64,000 nt of DNA, from positions 47,337-111,336 of the forward strand of contig JBBWZS010000110.1 in NCBI GenBank assembly GCA_039649175.1, read 5' to 3'. The notes below the pieces were generated by a model. It had not been told where the DNA came from. It did not search any database and was given only the letters and a program-made list of their open reading frames with translations. Position 1 is the first letter of the stretch. Every line of letters starts with the position of its first letter. Shown here one piece after another: positions 43,794 through 52,365 of this stretch. Source of the DNA: DATAQC01 sp039649175 (GTDB lineage Bacteria; Actinomycetota; Acidimicrobiia; Acidimicrobiales; AC-14). The translations under genes and the position numbers were made by a program.

Positions 43794-43830
43794 ACCCTCG
43801 ACCTTTGCTCGAGCGTTATACCTGAAGTCT

Positions 43831-44811
43831 TCATCGAGCCTCCTCCGGGAACCCCACCAGATGGTTTTCCACCCGCAGGGTGACGCCGGTGCGCGCCGCC
43901 ACCAGGCGGGCCACCTCGGCCACCAGCGCAGCGACGTCGTCTGCCGACCCACCGTCGTCCACCTGTACGAAGTTGGCATGCTTGGGTGACACGAACGCGG
44001 ATCCCCGTCGCAGGCCTTTCAGCCCCGCCTCGTCGATGAGCCGACCGGCGGAGTCGCCGGCGGGGTTGGCGAAGACCGATCCCCCGTTGCTGCCTCCGGG
44101 CTGGTGCTCCCGCCGCCAGCGCACGATGTCGGCAATGGCCTCCTCCGACGCCGCCCGATCGCCGGGGGCGAGGGCGAACCGTGCGGCCACGACCACGTGG
44201 TGGGGGCCCAGGGCCGAGTGCCGGTACCCCAGGCCCAGCCGGTCGGCGGTCACCCAGCCGTGGAGGTGGAGACGGGCGTCGCCGGCGCCCTCGCCCGCCC
44301 CGTTGTCGGCGTCGGCGCCGGCGCCGGCCGCCAGATCGTGGACACGGGCGGCGACCAGGCACCGGCTGATGTCGCTGCCGTGACCCCCGGCGTTCATGCG
44401 CACGGCGCCGCCCACCGATCCGGGCACGCCCACCGACCACTCCATGCCGGTGAGGCCGGCCACCGCCGTGCGCCGGGCCAGCACGGGCAGGCTCACCGCC
44501 GCCCCGGCGACCACCTCGGTGCCCTCGAAGGCCAGGTCGGCGAACCCGTCGCCCAGCACCAGAGCCAGGCCGGGAAACCCCTGGTCGGCCACGAGCAGGT
44601 TCGAGCCCCGGCCCACCACCAGCACGTCCACTCCCGAGGCCCGCACCGCGGCGCTCACCAGGTCGAGGTCGGACTCGTCGGAGGCTTCGAAGAACAAGGC
44701 GGCCGGCCCTCCCACCCGGTAGCTGGTGAGGGGGCCGACCGGGACCCGGCGCCGGGCCCGGTCGCCGAGCACCGCAGCGGCGGCCTCGACGGCGTCGTCG
44801 GCCGTCCTCAC
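43831..44811 (-). CDS. murB: UDP-N-acetylenolpyruvoylglucosamine reductase
   Basis: A 326-residue FAD enzyme reducing enolpyruvyl-UDP-GlcNAc to UDP-MurNAc with NADPH. FAD-binding VVGRGSNLLVAD and GMEWSVGVPGSVGGAVRMNA are clear, then the catalytic GGSNGGSVFANP serine and the C-terminal VENHLVGF glutamate. The GTG overlaps the murC stop as GTGA. A Gly/Ala/Asp insert (AAGAGADADNGAGEGAGDA) extends one loop. Intact. Confidence 0.94.
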   Translation of the reverse strand: MRTADDAVEAAAAVLGDRARRRVPVGPLTSYRVGGPAALFFEASDESDLDLVSAAVRASGVDVLVVGRGSNLLVADQGFPGLALVLGDGFADLAFEGTEVVAGAAVSLPVLARRTAVAGLTGMEWSVGVPGSVGGAVRMNAGGHGSDISRCLVAARVHDLAAGAGADADNGAGEGAGDARLHLHGWVTADRLGLGYRHSALGPHHVVVAARFALAPGDRAASEEAIADIVRWRREHQPGGSNGGSVFANPAGDSAGRLIDEAGLKGLRRGSAFVSPKHANFVQVDDGGSADDVAALVAEVARLVAARTGVTLRVENHLVGFPEEAR

Positions 44812-46367
44812 GTCGCCGTGCCCGCCGACCGGGTGGCGGTGCGGCCGCCGGCTGTCAGGTCGCCGGTTGTGCGGCCGCCGGTTGTGCGCTCGCCGGCCAG
44901 AAGGCCGCCGTCCAGCAGGTCGCCCGCCAGGGTGGTGACGTCGCCGGCCCCGACGGTGAGGCACACGTCCCCGGGCCGCAGGTGGGAACGGAGGTAGGCC
45001 AGCACCTCGGTCCGGGACGGGAGCCAGACCACGGCCTGAGTGGGACGGGCCTCACAGACGGCGTCGACGATCAGCTTGCCGGTGATGCCCGGCCGGGGTG
45101 CCTCACCGGCCCCGTACACGTCGGTGACCACCAGCAGGTCGACACCGTCGAAGACGGTGCCGAACTCCCGCCACAGGGCTGCGGTACGGCTGTAGCGGTG
45201 GGGCTGGAACACACAGACCACCCGCCGCCACCCACCGCCCCGGGCCGATGCCACGGCGGCGGCCACCTTGGCCGGCAGGTGGGCGTAGTCGTCGACGACG
45301 GTCACGCCGGCCACCTGGCCCCGGACCTGGAACCGTCGGTCGACGCCCGGGTAGGCGCCCAGGGCGGCGATGGCAGCCGCGAACGGGGGGCCGGAGCCGG
45401 CGGCCACGTCCCCGGTGCCGGCGGCGACGTCCCCGGCGCCGACGGTGACCGCCCCGGCCTCGGCGGCGGCGGCCAGGGCGGCGGCGGCATTGAGGGCGTT
45501 GTGGCGCCCCGGGGCGGGAACCCGGACCCGGCCCAGGGGCCGCCCGGCGTGCTCGAGCACGAAGCTGCTGGCCGCCGGCTCCAGGACGAGGTCGACGATG
45601 CGGTAGCCGGCGTCGGCGGCCGTCCCGTAGGTGGCGGCCCCGACCTGGCGGCCGATGCGCGCCGCGGGCTCGTCGTCGGCGCACACCACGGCGCGGCGGG
45701 CGCCGGCGAGGAACTGCCCGAAGGCCGCTTCGAGTGACTCGAGGTGACCCCAGTGGTCGAGATGGTCGGGCGCCACGCTGGTGACCACCGCCACCTCGAC
45801 GGGGAGGTCGAGGAAGCTGCCGTCGCTCTCGTCGGCCTCGACCACCAGCCACTCACCGCTGTCCCAGCGGGCGCCGGTGGCCAGGCCGCCGATGAGCCCA
45901 CCGACGATGTACGACGGCCGGACACCGCAGCCGGCCAGGGTCGTCGCCAGCATGGCCGTGGTGGTGGTCTTGCCGTGCGTCCCGGCGATGGCGATGGTGC
46001 GGCGCCGGGCGGCGATGGCGGCCAGGAGCTGCCCCCGGCGCAGCACGGGTAGTCCCCGGGCACGGGCGGCCACCAGCTCGGGGTTGTCGGCGGGGATGGC
46101 GGTGGAGGGTGAGACGAGCTCGGCACCGGCGATGGCGCCGGCGTCATGGCCGATGGTGACGTCGACGCCCAGCGCCCCCAGGCGCTCCACCACAGGTGAA
46201 CGGACCTGGTCGCTGCCCGACACCCGGTGGCCCTGGGCCACCAGCACCTCGGCGATGGCGCTCATGCCCGCTCCTCCGACGCCGACCAGGTGGATCCGTC
46301 GGGACCGGTCGAGGTCCGGCGCCGACGCCTCCTCGTCGGGAGTGCTCCGGTCAGTCACGGCGGGCAT
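44808..46367 (-). CDS. murC: UDP-N-acetylmuramate--L-alanine ligase
   Basis: A 519-residue Mur ligase adding L-Ala to UDP-MurNAc. The Rossmann motif RIHLVGVGGAGMSAIAEVL, the ATP P-loop GTHGKTTTTAML and the VVEADESDGSF motif are standard. The ATG (MPAVTDRSTPD) overlaps murG by 17 bp, and a GTG three codons later is possible. The C-terminal 30 residues are a repetitive Gly/Arg/Thr tail encoded by an imperfect 30-bp repeat, extra to the fold. Confidence 0.95.
   Translation of the reverse strand: MPAVTDRSTPDEEASAPDLDRSRRIHLVGVGGAGMSAIAEVLVAQGHRVSGSDQVRSPVVERLGALGVDVTIGHDAGAIAGAELVSPSTAIPADNPELVAARARGLPVLRRGQLLAAIAARRRTIAIAGTHGKTTTTAMLATTLAGCGVRPSYIVGGLIGGLATGARWDSGEWLVVEADESDGSFLDLPVEVAVVTSVAPDHLDHWGHLESLEAAFGQFLAGARRAVVCADDEPAARIGRQVGAATYGTAADAGYRIVDLVLEPAASSFVLEHAGRPLGRVRVPAPGRHNALNAAAALAAAAEAGAVTVGAGDVAAGTGDVAAGSGPPFAAAIAALGAYPGVDRRFQVRGQVAGVTVVDDYAHLPAKVAAAVASARGGGWRRVVCVFQPHRYSRTAALWREFGTVFDGVDLLVVTDVYGAGEAPRPGITGKLIVDAVCEARPTQAVVWLPSRTEVLAYLRSHLRPGDVCLTVGAGDVTTLAGDLLDGGLLAGERTTGGRTTGDLTAGGRTATRSAGTAT
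44841..44900. repeat. Imperfect 30-bp direct repeat at the end of murC
   Basis: Two copies beginning GCGGCCGCCGG (44841-44870 and 44871-44900), related over most of 30 bp. They encode the Gly/Arg/Thr tail of MurC and lie just before the murB start. Confidence 0.6.
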
Positions 46368-47478
46368 GCTCGGCGACCAGAGCGGCGACGGCCTCGGCGG
46401 CATCGCGATGAGCCACCCGGGCGGCGGCCGCCGCCATGGCGTCCAGAGTGGCGCCGTCGTCCACGAGGGCGTTCACCTCGGCCGCCAGCCGGGGGCCGTC
46501 CAGCTCGGCGTCGGCGACCATGACCGCCGCTCCGGCGTCGACCAGATGGCGGGCGTTGGCGGTCTGGTGGTCGCCGGGGGCGCCGGGGAGGGGGACGAGG
46601 ACGGCCGGCACTCCGACGGCGGTGAGCTCGGCCACCGAACCGCCGGCCCGGCACACGGCCACGTCGGCGGCGGCCAGCAACAGGTCCATGCGGTTCTCGT
46701 ACTCGACGGGCTGGTAGACGAGCCCACCGGGGGGCAGCGGAGGGACGGCCTGGCTGATCATGGCCCAGTCCCGCCGCCCGACCACGTGGCGCACGGCCAG
46801 ATCGCTGCGGGCCGCCCAGGGCTCGAGGGCTCCGAGGATCGCCTGGTTGATGCGACGCGAGCCCAGGGAGCCACCGAAGGACACCACCACCGTCCGATCG
46901 GCCGGGAGGCCGAGGGCCCGGCGGGCGTCGGCGCCGTCGCGCGCCCGGTCCACAGCCAGCAGCTCGGCGCGCACAGGGTTCCCGGTGACGGTGGCCCGGG
47001 GCAGGTCGGTGCCCGGGAACGACACCGCCGCCGCCCGGGCGAAGCGCCCGAACAGGCGGTTGGCGGCGCCGGGGACGGCGTTCTGCTCGCACAGCACCAG
47101 CGGCACCCGACAGACGATGGCCGCCAGCGACCCCGGGGCGCTGGCATAGCCGCCGAGGGCCACGACCACCGCCGGTCGCCTCCGCCTCGTGTCGGCCAGT
47201 GCCGTCGCCGCCGCCCGGAGCAGGCCCCACACGGCGGCGGCGCTGGCTCGGGAGAGCCGTCGCTCGATCCCCCGGCCGGGGAGCAGGGTCACTCCGAAGC
47301 CGGCCTCGGGCACCAGGCGGGCTTCGATGCCCACCGCGCTGCCCATCCAGTGGATGGTGCCGGGATGGTGACCGGCGGCGACCAGGGCGCGAGCCAGCGC
47401 CAGCCCGGGCAGCACGTGGCCGGCGGTGCCGCCGCCGGCGATCAGCGCCCAGGTGCCCGACTCGGGGGCCTCTCTCAT
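46351..47478 (-). CDS. murG: MurG lipid II synthase (GlcNAc transferase)
   Basis: A 375-residue GT28 glycosyltransferase that adds GlcNAc to lipid I on the cytoplasmic face. The N-terminal GGGTAGHVLPGLALA loop and the C-terminal VSFGGSLGSRRIN, YENRMDLLLAAADVAVCRAGG and DHQTANARHL motifs bind the substrates. It overlaps the ftsW stop codon as ATGA and murC by 17 bp. Intact. Confidence 0.95.
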   Translation of the reverse strand: MREAPESGTWALIAGGGTAGHVLPGLALARALVAAGHHPGTIHWMGSAVGIEARLVPEAGFGVTLLPGRGIERRLSRASAAAVWGLLRAAATALADTRRRRPAVVVALGGYASAPGSLAAIVCRVPLVLCEQNAVPGAANRLFGRFARAAAVSFPGTDLPRATVTGNPVRAELLAVDRARDGADARRALGLPADRTVVVSFGGSLGSRRINQAILGALEPWAARSDLAVRHVVGRRDWAMISQAVPPLPPGGLVYQPVEYENRMDLLLAAADVAVCRAGGSVAELTAVGVPAVLVPLPGAPGDHQTANARHLVDAGAAVMVADAELDGPRLAAEVNALVDDGATLDAMAAAAARVAHRDAAEAVAALVAEHARRD

Positions 47479-48686
47479 CCGAAGACCGACGACACCACTC
47501 CCAGGCGCCTGGGCGCGGCAGCGGTGGCCGCCGGCCCGGCGCCCGCCCCGCCGCCGGCGCAGCCCTGGCGGGCCACGTTGGCGAGCATGCCGACGGCGGC
47601 CATGGTGATCACCAACGACGACCCGCCGAACGACACGAAGGGCAGGGGGACCCCGGTGACCGGCAGGATGCCGATGACCGCTCCCACGTTGATCACCGCC
47701 TGGCCCACCACCCAGACGGTGACGCCCGATGCGAGGAGGGTGCCGAAGTGGTCGGGGGCCCGGATGGCGGCCCGCACGCCGAGCACGGCGAACGCCGCGA
47801 ACAGGCCGACCACCAGCACGGTGCCGACCAGGCCCAGCTCCTCGCCGATGATGGCGAAGATGAAGTCGGTGTGGGCGTTGGGCAAAAAGCCCCACTTGGC
47901 CCTGCTGGCGCCCAGCCCGACCCCGGTGAGGTGGCCGGTCCCGAGCGCCACCAGGGACTGGGCCATCTGGTACCCGGTGTTGGAGGGGTCCTTCCACGGG
48001 TTCATGAACGAGAACATGCGCGCCCGGCGGTACCCCTCGGCCAGGCTGAAGAACACCCCTGCCGAGCTCACCGCCAGCGTCAGGAGACCCATCCGGGCGA
48101 GAGGCACGCCGCCGACGAACAACACGGTGAGCACGATCAGCACCATGATCATGGCCGTGCCCATGTCGGGCTGCTTGAGGATCAGCAGGGCGGCGGCGGC
48201 GCTGACCAACAGGACCGGTTGCAACACGACGGCGGCAGACCCCCACCGGGCCGTCCGGCGAGCCAGGAGATCGGCGGTGAACAGCAGCATGGCCAGCTTC
48301 ATAACCTCCGACGGCTGGAACCGGGCCTGGCCGATGCCGATCCAGCGCGACGACCCGCCGACGCTGACGCCCAGCGACGGCACCAGCACCAGCACCAACA
48401 GGCCCATGCACACGACGGTGAGCGGGATGGCCAGGCGGCGCCACTTGCGGTAGTCGATGCGGGCGGCGACGGCCATGGCCACCGCACCCGCGAGCACCCA
48501 CAACAACTGGCGCTCGAACAACACCCACGGACCGCCGTAGACGCGCAGGGCCGAGACCGATGACGCCGACAGCACCATCATCAGGCCGATCCCGCACAGC
48601 AGGGCGACGACGGCGGGCAGCCCTGCCCAGGTCCGGTCGCTCCCGTCGGCGGCGGGGGGCGTCGCTCCGAGGCTGGCGTCAGCCAT
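47475..48686 (-). CDS. ftsW: FtsW septal peptidoglycan glycosyltransferase
   Basis: A 403-residue SEDS-family membrane polymerase with about ten helices. ARFQPSEVMKLAMLL carries the SEDS hallmark region; LLILKQPDMGTAMI and GFLPNAHTDFIFAIIGEELG are further SEDS motifs. It pairs with FtsI (PBP) to build the septum. The start overlaps murD by 8 bp. The C-terminal 30 residues are a Gly/Ala-rich cytoplasmic tail. Flippase activity was once proposed and is not implied here. Confidence 0.94.
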   Translation of the reverse strand: MADASLGATPPAADGSDRTWAGLPAVVALLCGIGLMMVLSASSVSALRVYGGPWVLFERQLLWVLAGAVAMAVAARIDYRKWRRLAIPLTVVCMGLLVLVLVPSLGVSVGGSSRWIGIGQARFQPSEVMKLAMLLFTADLLARRTARWGSAAVVLQPVLLVSAAAALLILKQPDMGTAMIMVLIVLTVLFVGGVPLARMGLLTLAVSSAGVFFSLAEGYRRARMFSFMNPWKDPSNTGYQMAQSLVALGTGHLTGVGLGASRAKWGFLPNAHTDFIFAIIGEELGLVGTVLVVGLFAAFAVLGVRAAIRAPDHFGTLLASGVTVWVVGQAVINVGAVIGILPVTGVPLPFVSFGGSSLVITMAAVGMLANVARQGCAGGGAGAGPAATAAAPRRLGVVSSVFG

Positions 48687-50010
48687 CGGCTGCCCCCTCA
48701 TCGAGGAACTGGCGCACGCAGCGGGCGAAATCGTCGCCTCGCTCGGCGTAGGACCCGTACTGGTCGAACGACGCACACCCCGGCGAGAGCAGCACGACGT
48801 CGCCGGGCTGAGCCATCTCGGCGGCGGCGGCCACTGCCTCGGCCATGGTGGCGACCCGGCGGACCGGGCGCCGTCCGGTGAAGGCGGCCTCCACCGCGGC
48901 GGCCGCCTCGCCCATGGCCACCACGCCGCGGACGGGTCCGACGGCGCCGGCCAGCAGCCCCAGGTCGAGGCCCTTGTTGCGGCCGCCCGCCACCAGCACC
49001 ACCGACTCGAACCCCGACAGGGCCGCCACCACGGCGTGGGGGTTGGTGGCCTTGGAGTCGTCGTACCAACGGACGCCCCCGAGCTCCGCCACCAACGCCA
49101 GGCGGTGGGGCAGGTTGTCGAAGCGCCGCAGGGCGCCACGCACGCCTTCCATGGTGGCTCCCGCGGCCAGGGCGGCAGCCGAGGCGGCCAGGGCGTTGGC
49201 CACGTCATGAGGCAACGACCGGCGCAGGTCGGACACGGCGATGATGTGCCCCGGCGGACCGACGAGCTCGTCGTCGACGAGCCGCCAGTCGGCGGGCTGG
49301 GACAGGCCGAAGGTCTCGACGCGCGCCGGGGCATCGGCGGCGTAGCGGGCCACCACGGCGTCGTCGGCGTTGGCCACGGCCAGATCACCCTTCTTCTGAT
49401 GCGACCAGATGCGCGCCTTGGCCGCCGCGTAGCCGTCGACGTCGCCATGCCAGTCGAGGTGGTCCTCGGCCAGGTTCAGCCACACCCCGACCTTGGGACG
49501 GAACGTGTCGGTCCACCACAGCTGGAACGACGAGACCTCGGCCACCACCACCTCGACGTCGCGTCGCACCGCATCGGAGAGGGGGACGCCGATGTTGCCG
49601 CCGGCCACGGCGGGGACATCGGACGCGACCAGCATCTCGGTGATGAGCGCCGTCACCGTGGTCTTGCCGTTGGTCCCGGTGACGGCCACCAGGGGCAGCT
49701 CGGTCCAGCGGAAGGCCAGCTCCACCTCGCCCCGCACGGGGATGCCCTTCTCCTCGGCCAGGGCGAACACCGGGTGGGCGAGGGCGACGCCGGGGCTGGG
49801 CACCACCACGTCGACACCGGCCACCAGGCGGGCGAGGGCGGTGGCGTCGGGTGCCTGGACCAGTTCGATGCCGAGCTTGGTCGCCTTGGCCCGGACCGAG
49901 TCGCCCGACGCATCGTCGAGGGCGACCACGCGGGCACCGCGCTGGTGGAGGTGGCGGGCCACCGCCACTCCGCTCCTGCCCAGGCCGACCACCAGAGCGA
50001 CCTCAGCCAC
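48679..50010 (-). CDS. murD: UDP-N-acetylmuramoyl-L-alanine--D-glutamate ligase
   Basis: A 443-residue Mur ligase adding D-Glu. The P-loop VTGTNGKTTVTAL, AEVSSFQLWWTD, NLAEDHLDWHGD and YDDSKATNPHA are conserved, including the carbamylated-lysine and metal-site regions. The GTG start overlaps the mraY stop by 8 bp, and ftsW overlaps its end. Family length. Confidence 0.95.
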   Translation of the reverse strand: MAEVALVVGLGRSGVAVARHLHQRGARVVALDDASGDSVRAKATKLGIELVQAPDATALARLVAGVDVVVPSPGVALAHPVFALAEEKGIPVRGEVELAFRWTELPLVAVTGTNGKTTVTALITEMLVASDVPAVAGGNIGVPLSDAVRRDVEVVVAEVSSFQLWWTDTFRPKVGVWLNLAEDHLDWHGDVDGYAAAKARIWSHQKKGDLAVANADDAVVARYAADAPARVETFGLSQPADWRLVDDELVGPPGHIIAVSDLRRSLPHDVANALAASAAALAAGATMEGVRGALRRFDNLPHRLALVAELGGVRWYDDSKATNPHAVVAALSGFESVVLVAGGRNKGLDLGLLAGAVGPVRGVVAMGEAAAAVEAAFTGRRPVRRVATMAEAVAAAAEMAQPGDVVLLSPGCASFDQYGSYAERGDDFARCVRQFLDEGAADG

Positions 50011-51043
50011 TGGGCACCGCCGCGCATCCGTGGGAGAGGAAGTCGGCGTAGAAGAGCCCGACGGCCAGCGCCCCGAAGAGCCCGGCGATGATCCAGAACC
50101 GCACGATCACCGTGGTCTCCGGCCAGCCCAGCAGCTCGAAGTGGTGGTGGATGGGCGCCATCCGGAAGACCCGGCGGCCGACGATGCGGAAGGCGGCCAC
50201 CTGGACCACGACCGACAAGGTGACCATCACGAAGAGGCCGCCGACCACCGGTAGGAGCAGCTGGGTGTTGGTCGTGAGGGCCAGCGCGCCGAGGGCGGCC
50301 CCTATGGCCAGCGACCCGGTGTCGCCCATGAAGATGCGCGCCGGGGCGGCGTTCCACCACAGGAACCCCGCACAGGTGCCGGTGAAGGCGGCGGCCACGA
50401 GGGCGAGGTCGAGGGCGGGACCCACTCCGTAGCAGTCGGGGTGGCGGAACTGCCAGAAGCCGATGAACACGAAGGTGGCGAAGGCGAAGATGGCCGAGCC
50501 GCCGGCCAGGCCGTCGAGGCCGTCGGTGAGGTTCACGGCATTGGCCGACCCCAGCAGGATCAACACCGCGAACACGCACCAGAGGGGGATCCCGAGGCCC
50601 ACGCCGATGGAGCGGGTGAACGACAGGTCGGTCCGCACCCCGGCTCGGTAGGCGGCCAGGAGGGCGAACAGCAACGCCACCCCCGCCAGGCCGACGACCT
50701 TGGCCGTCTTGTTGAGGCCGAGGCTGCGTTGACGGGAGATCTTGATCCAGTCGTCGAGGAACCCCACGGCGCCGGCGCCGATGGTGACCAGGCCCACCAG
50801 CAGGCCGGCACTGGTGAACACCGCTCCGGTGTTGAGGTGGCCGGCCAGGTACCCGAGGGTCACCGAGCTGACCATGGTGATCCCCCCCATGGTCGGGGTC
50901 CCCGCCTTGGTGATGTGGCCCTGGGGACCGTCCTCACGGATGCGCTGGCCGATGCCGCGCTCCTGGAAGGCACGGATGAGCAGTGGCGTGCTCATCATCG
51001 AGGCCAGCAGCCCGACGCCGAGGGCCACGAGCAGGGCTACCAC
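50003..51043 (-). CDS. mraY: Phospho-N-acetylmuramoyl-pentapeptide transferase
   Basis: A 346-residue membrane enzyme with ten helices that makes lipid I from UDP-MurNAc-pentapeptide and undecaprenyl phosphate. Catalytic acidic residues lie in VGFLDDWIK, NLTDGLDGLAGG and FMGDTGSLAIG, with the His triplet APIHHHFELLGW. The GTG overlaps the murF stop by 7 bp. The enzyme is intact. Confidence 0.95.
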   Translation of the reverse strand: MVALLVALGVGLLASMMSTPLLIRAFQERGIGQRIREDGPQGHITKAGTPTMGGITMVSSVTLGYLAGHLNTGAVFTSAGLLVGLVTIGAGAVGFLDDWIKISRQRSLGLNKTAKVVGLAGVALLFALLAAYRAGVRTDLSFTRSIGVGLGIPLWCVFAVLILLGSANAVNLTDGLDGLAGGSAIFAFATFVFIGFWQFRHPDCYGVGPALDLALVAAAFTGTCAGFLWWNAAPARIFMGDTGSLAIGAALGALALTTNTQLLLPVVGGLFVMVTLSVVVQVAAFRIVGRRVFRMAPIHHHFELLGWPETTVIVRFWIIAGLFGALAVGLFYADFLSHGCAAVPSG

Positions 51044-52365
51044 GCCGCCATCCCCTCCACCGAGCCGGACAGGATCGTGGCCAGGCGCTCCAGGCCGGCG
51101 GCCCGGCTGCCCTTCACCAGCACGGCGTCGCCGGGACCGACGGGACCGACCAGGGCGACGGCGCCGGTGATGTCGGCCACGTCGTCGCCGCCGTAGGCGG
51201 GCGCGCCCACGGTGACCAGCAGGTCGATCCCGAGGGACCGGGCCAGAACGCCGATGCGGCGGTGCTCCTCGTCCGAATGCTCACCCAGCTCGAACATGGG
51301 CCCGAGGACGGCGACGCGGCGGGTGGCGTCGAGCGCGGCCAACGAGCGCAGGGCCGCCTCGGTGGACGCCGGGTTGGCGTTGTAGGCGTCGTTGAGGACG
51401 CGCCCCCCGTCGAGCGACCGGTTCAGCTCCATGCGCCACGGCGACGACCGGGCCCGCCCCAGGCCCGCAGCCACGGCGTCGAGAGGCACACCGAGAGCCA
51501 GTCCGGCGGCGGCGGCAGCAGCGGCGTTGGCCACCTGGTGTGCACCCCGGACGGTGAGGGAGACGGCCACCGACCCCCACGGGGAGACCAGCCGGAACGA
51601 CGGTCGCAGCTCGTCGTCGACCACCACGTCGCAGGCGCGGACGTCGCCGGCGTCGAGGCCGTAGGTCAGCACCTCGGCGGCCGAGACCGAACGCATGGCC
51701 GCCACCCGCGCATCGTCGGCGTTGAGCACGGCGGTACCCGACCCGGGGAGGGACTCGACCAGCTCGGCCTTGGCCCGGGCCACGCCGTCGAGGGATCCCA
51801 GGGTCTCGGTGTGGGCCAGCCCGACGTTGGTGACCACGCCGACGGTGGGACGGGCGATCCGGCAGAGGGTGGCGATGTGGCCCGGCCCCCGCGCACCCAT
51901 CTCGATGACGGCGGCGTCGGCATCGTCGGCGGCGTTGACGAGGGTGAGGGGGACGCCGAGCTCGTTGTTGAACGACCGCCGGCTGGCGGCGGGCCGGAAC
52001 GGTCCGTCCAGCACGGAAGCCAGCAGGTCCTTGGTCGAGGTCTTGCCGGCCGAGCCGGTGACCCCCACGACCCGGTCACCCAGGCGGTCACGAGCGGCCC
52101 GACCCAGCTCGGCCAGGGCGGCGGTGGTGTCGTCGACGACCACCGCGGTGCCCGACCCCGCCGGTCGTGAGCTCAGATAGGCGGCCGCCCCGGAGGCGAG
52201 AGCGTCGGCGATGAAGTCGTGCCCGTCACGAGCGGCGATCACAGGCACGAACAGCTCCCCCGCGGCCACTGCCCGGGAGTCGATCGTGGCCCCACTGACC
52301 TCGGCGTCGGGGCCGGACAGCACGCCTCCCACGACCTCGGCGACGGTCGCTGCCCGCCACCTCAC
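51037..52365 (-). CDS. murF: UDP-MurNAc-tripeptide--D-Ala-D-Ala ligase
   Basis: A 442-residue Mur ligase adding D-Ala-D-Ala. The P-loop VTGSAGKTSTKDLL, VIEMGARGPGHIA and LNDAYNANPASTEAAL match MurF. The GTG start gives MRWRAATVAEVVGG and overlaps the murE stop as GTGA, with GGAG about 6 bp upstream. A longer reading from an ATG within the repeat would add EPQPEPQRQPEPQRQ and is less likely. Confidence 0.94.
   Translation of the reverse strand: MRWRAATVAEVVGGVLSGPDAEVSGATIDSRAVAAGELFVPVIAARDGHDFIADALASGAAAYLSSRPAGSGTAVVVDDTTAALAELGRAARDRLGDRVVGVTGSAGKTSTKDLLASVLDGPFRPAASRRSFNNELGVPLTLVNAADDADAAVIEMGARGPGHIATLCRIARPTVGVVTNVGLAHTETLGSLDGVARAKAELVESLPGSGTAVLNADDARVAAMRSVSAAEVLTYGLDAGDVRACDVVVDDELRPSFRLVSPWGSVAVSLTVRGAHQVANAAAAAAAGLALGVPLDAVAAGLGRARSSPWRMELNRSLDGGRVLNDAYNANPASTEAALRSLAALDATRRVAVLGPMFELGEHSDEEHRRIGVLARSLGIDLLVTVGAPAYGGDDVADITGAVALVGPVGPGDAVLVKGSRAAGLERLATILSGSVEGMAAW

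Noticed and set aside
45781..48453. 890-codon open frame antisense to murC, murG and ftsW
   Set aside because: Composition is that of a codon-bias shadow, and the opposite strand carries three well-conserved genes.
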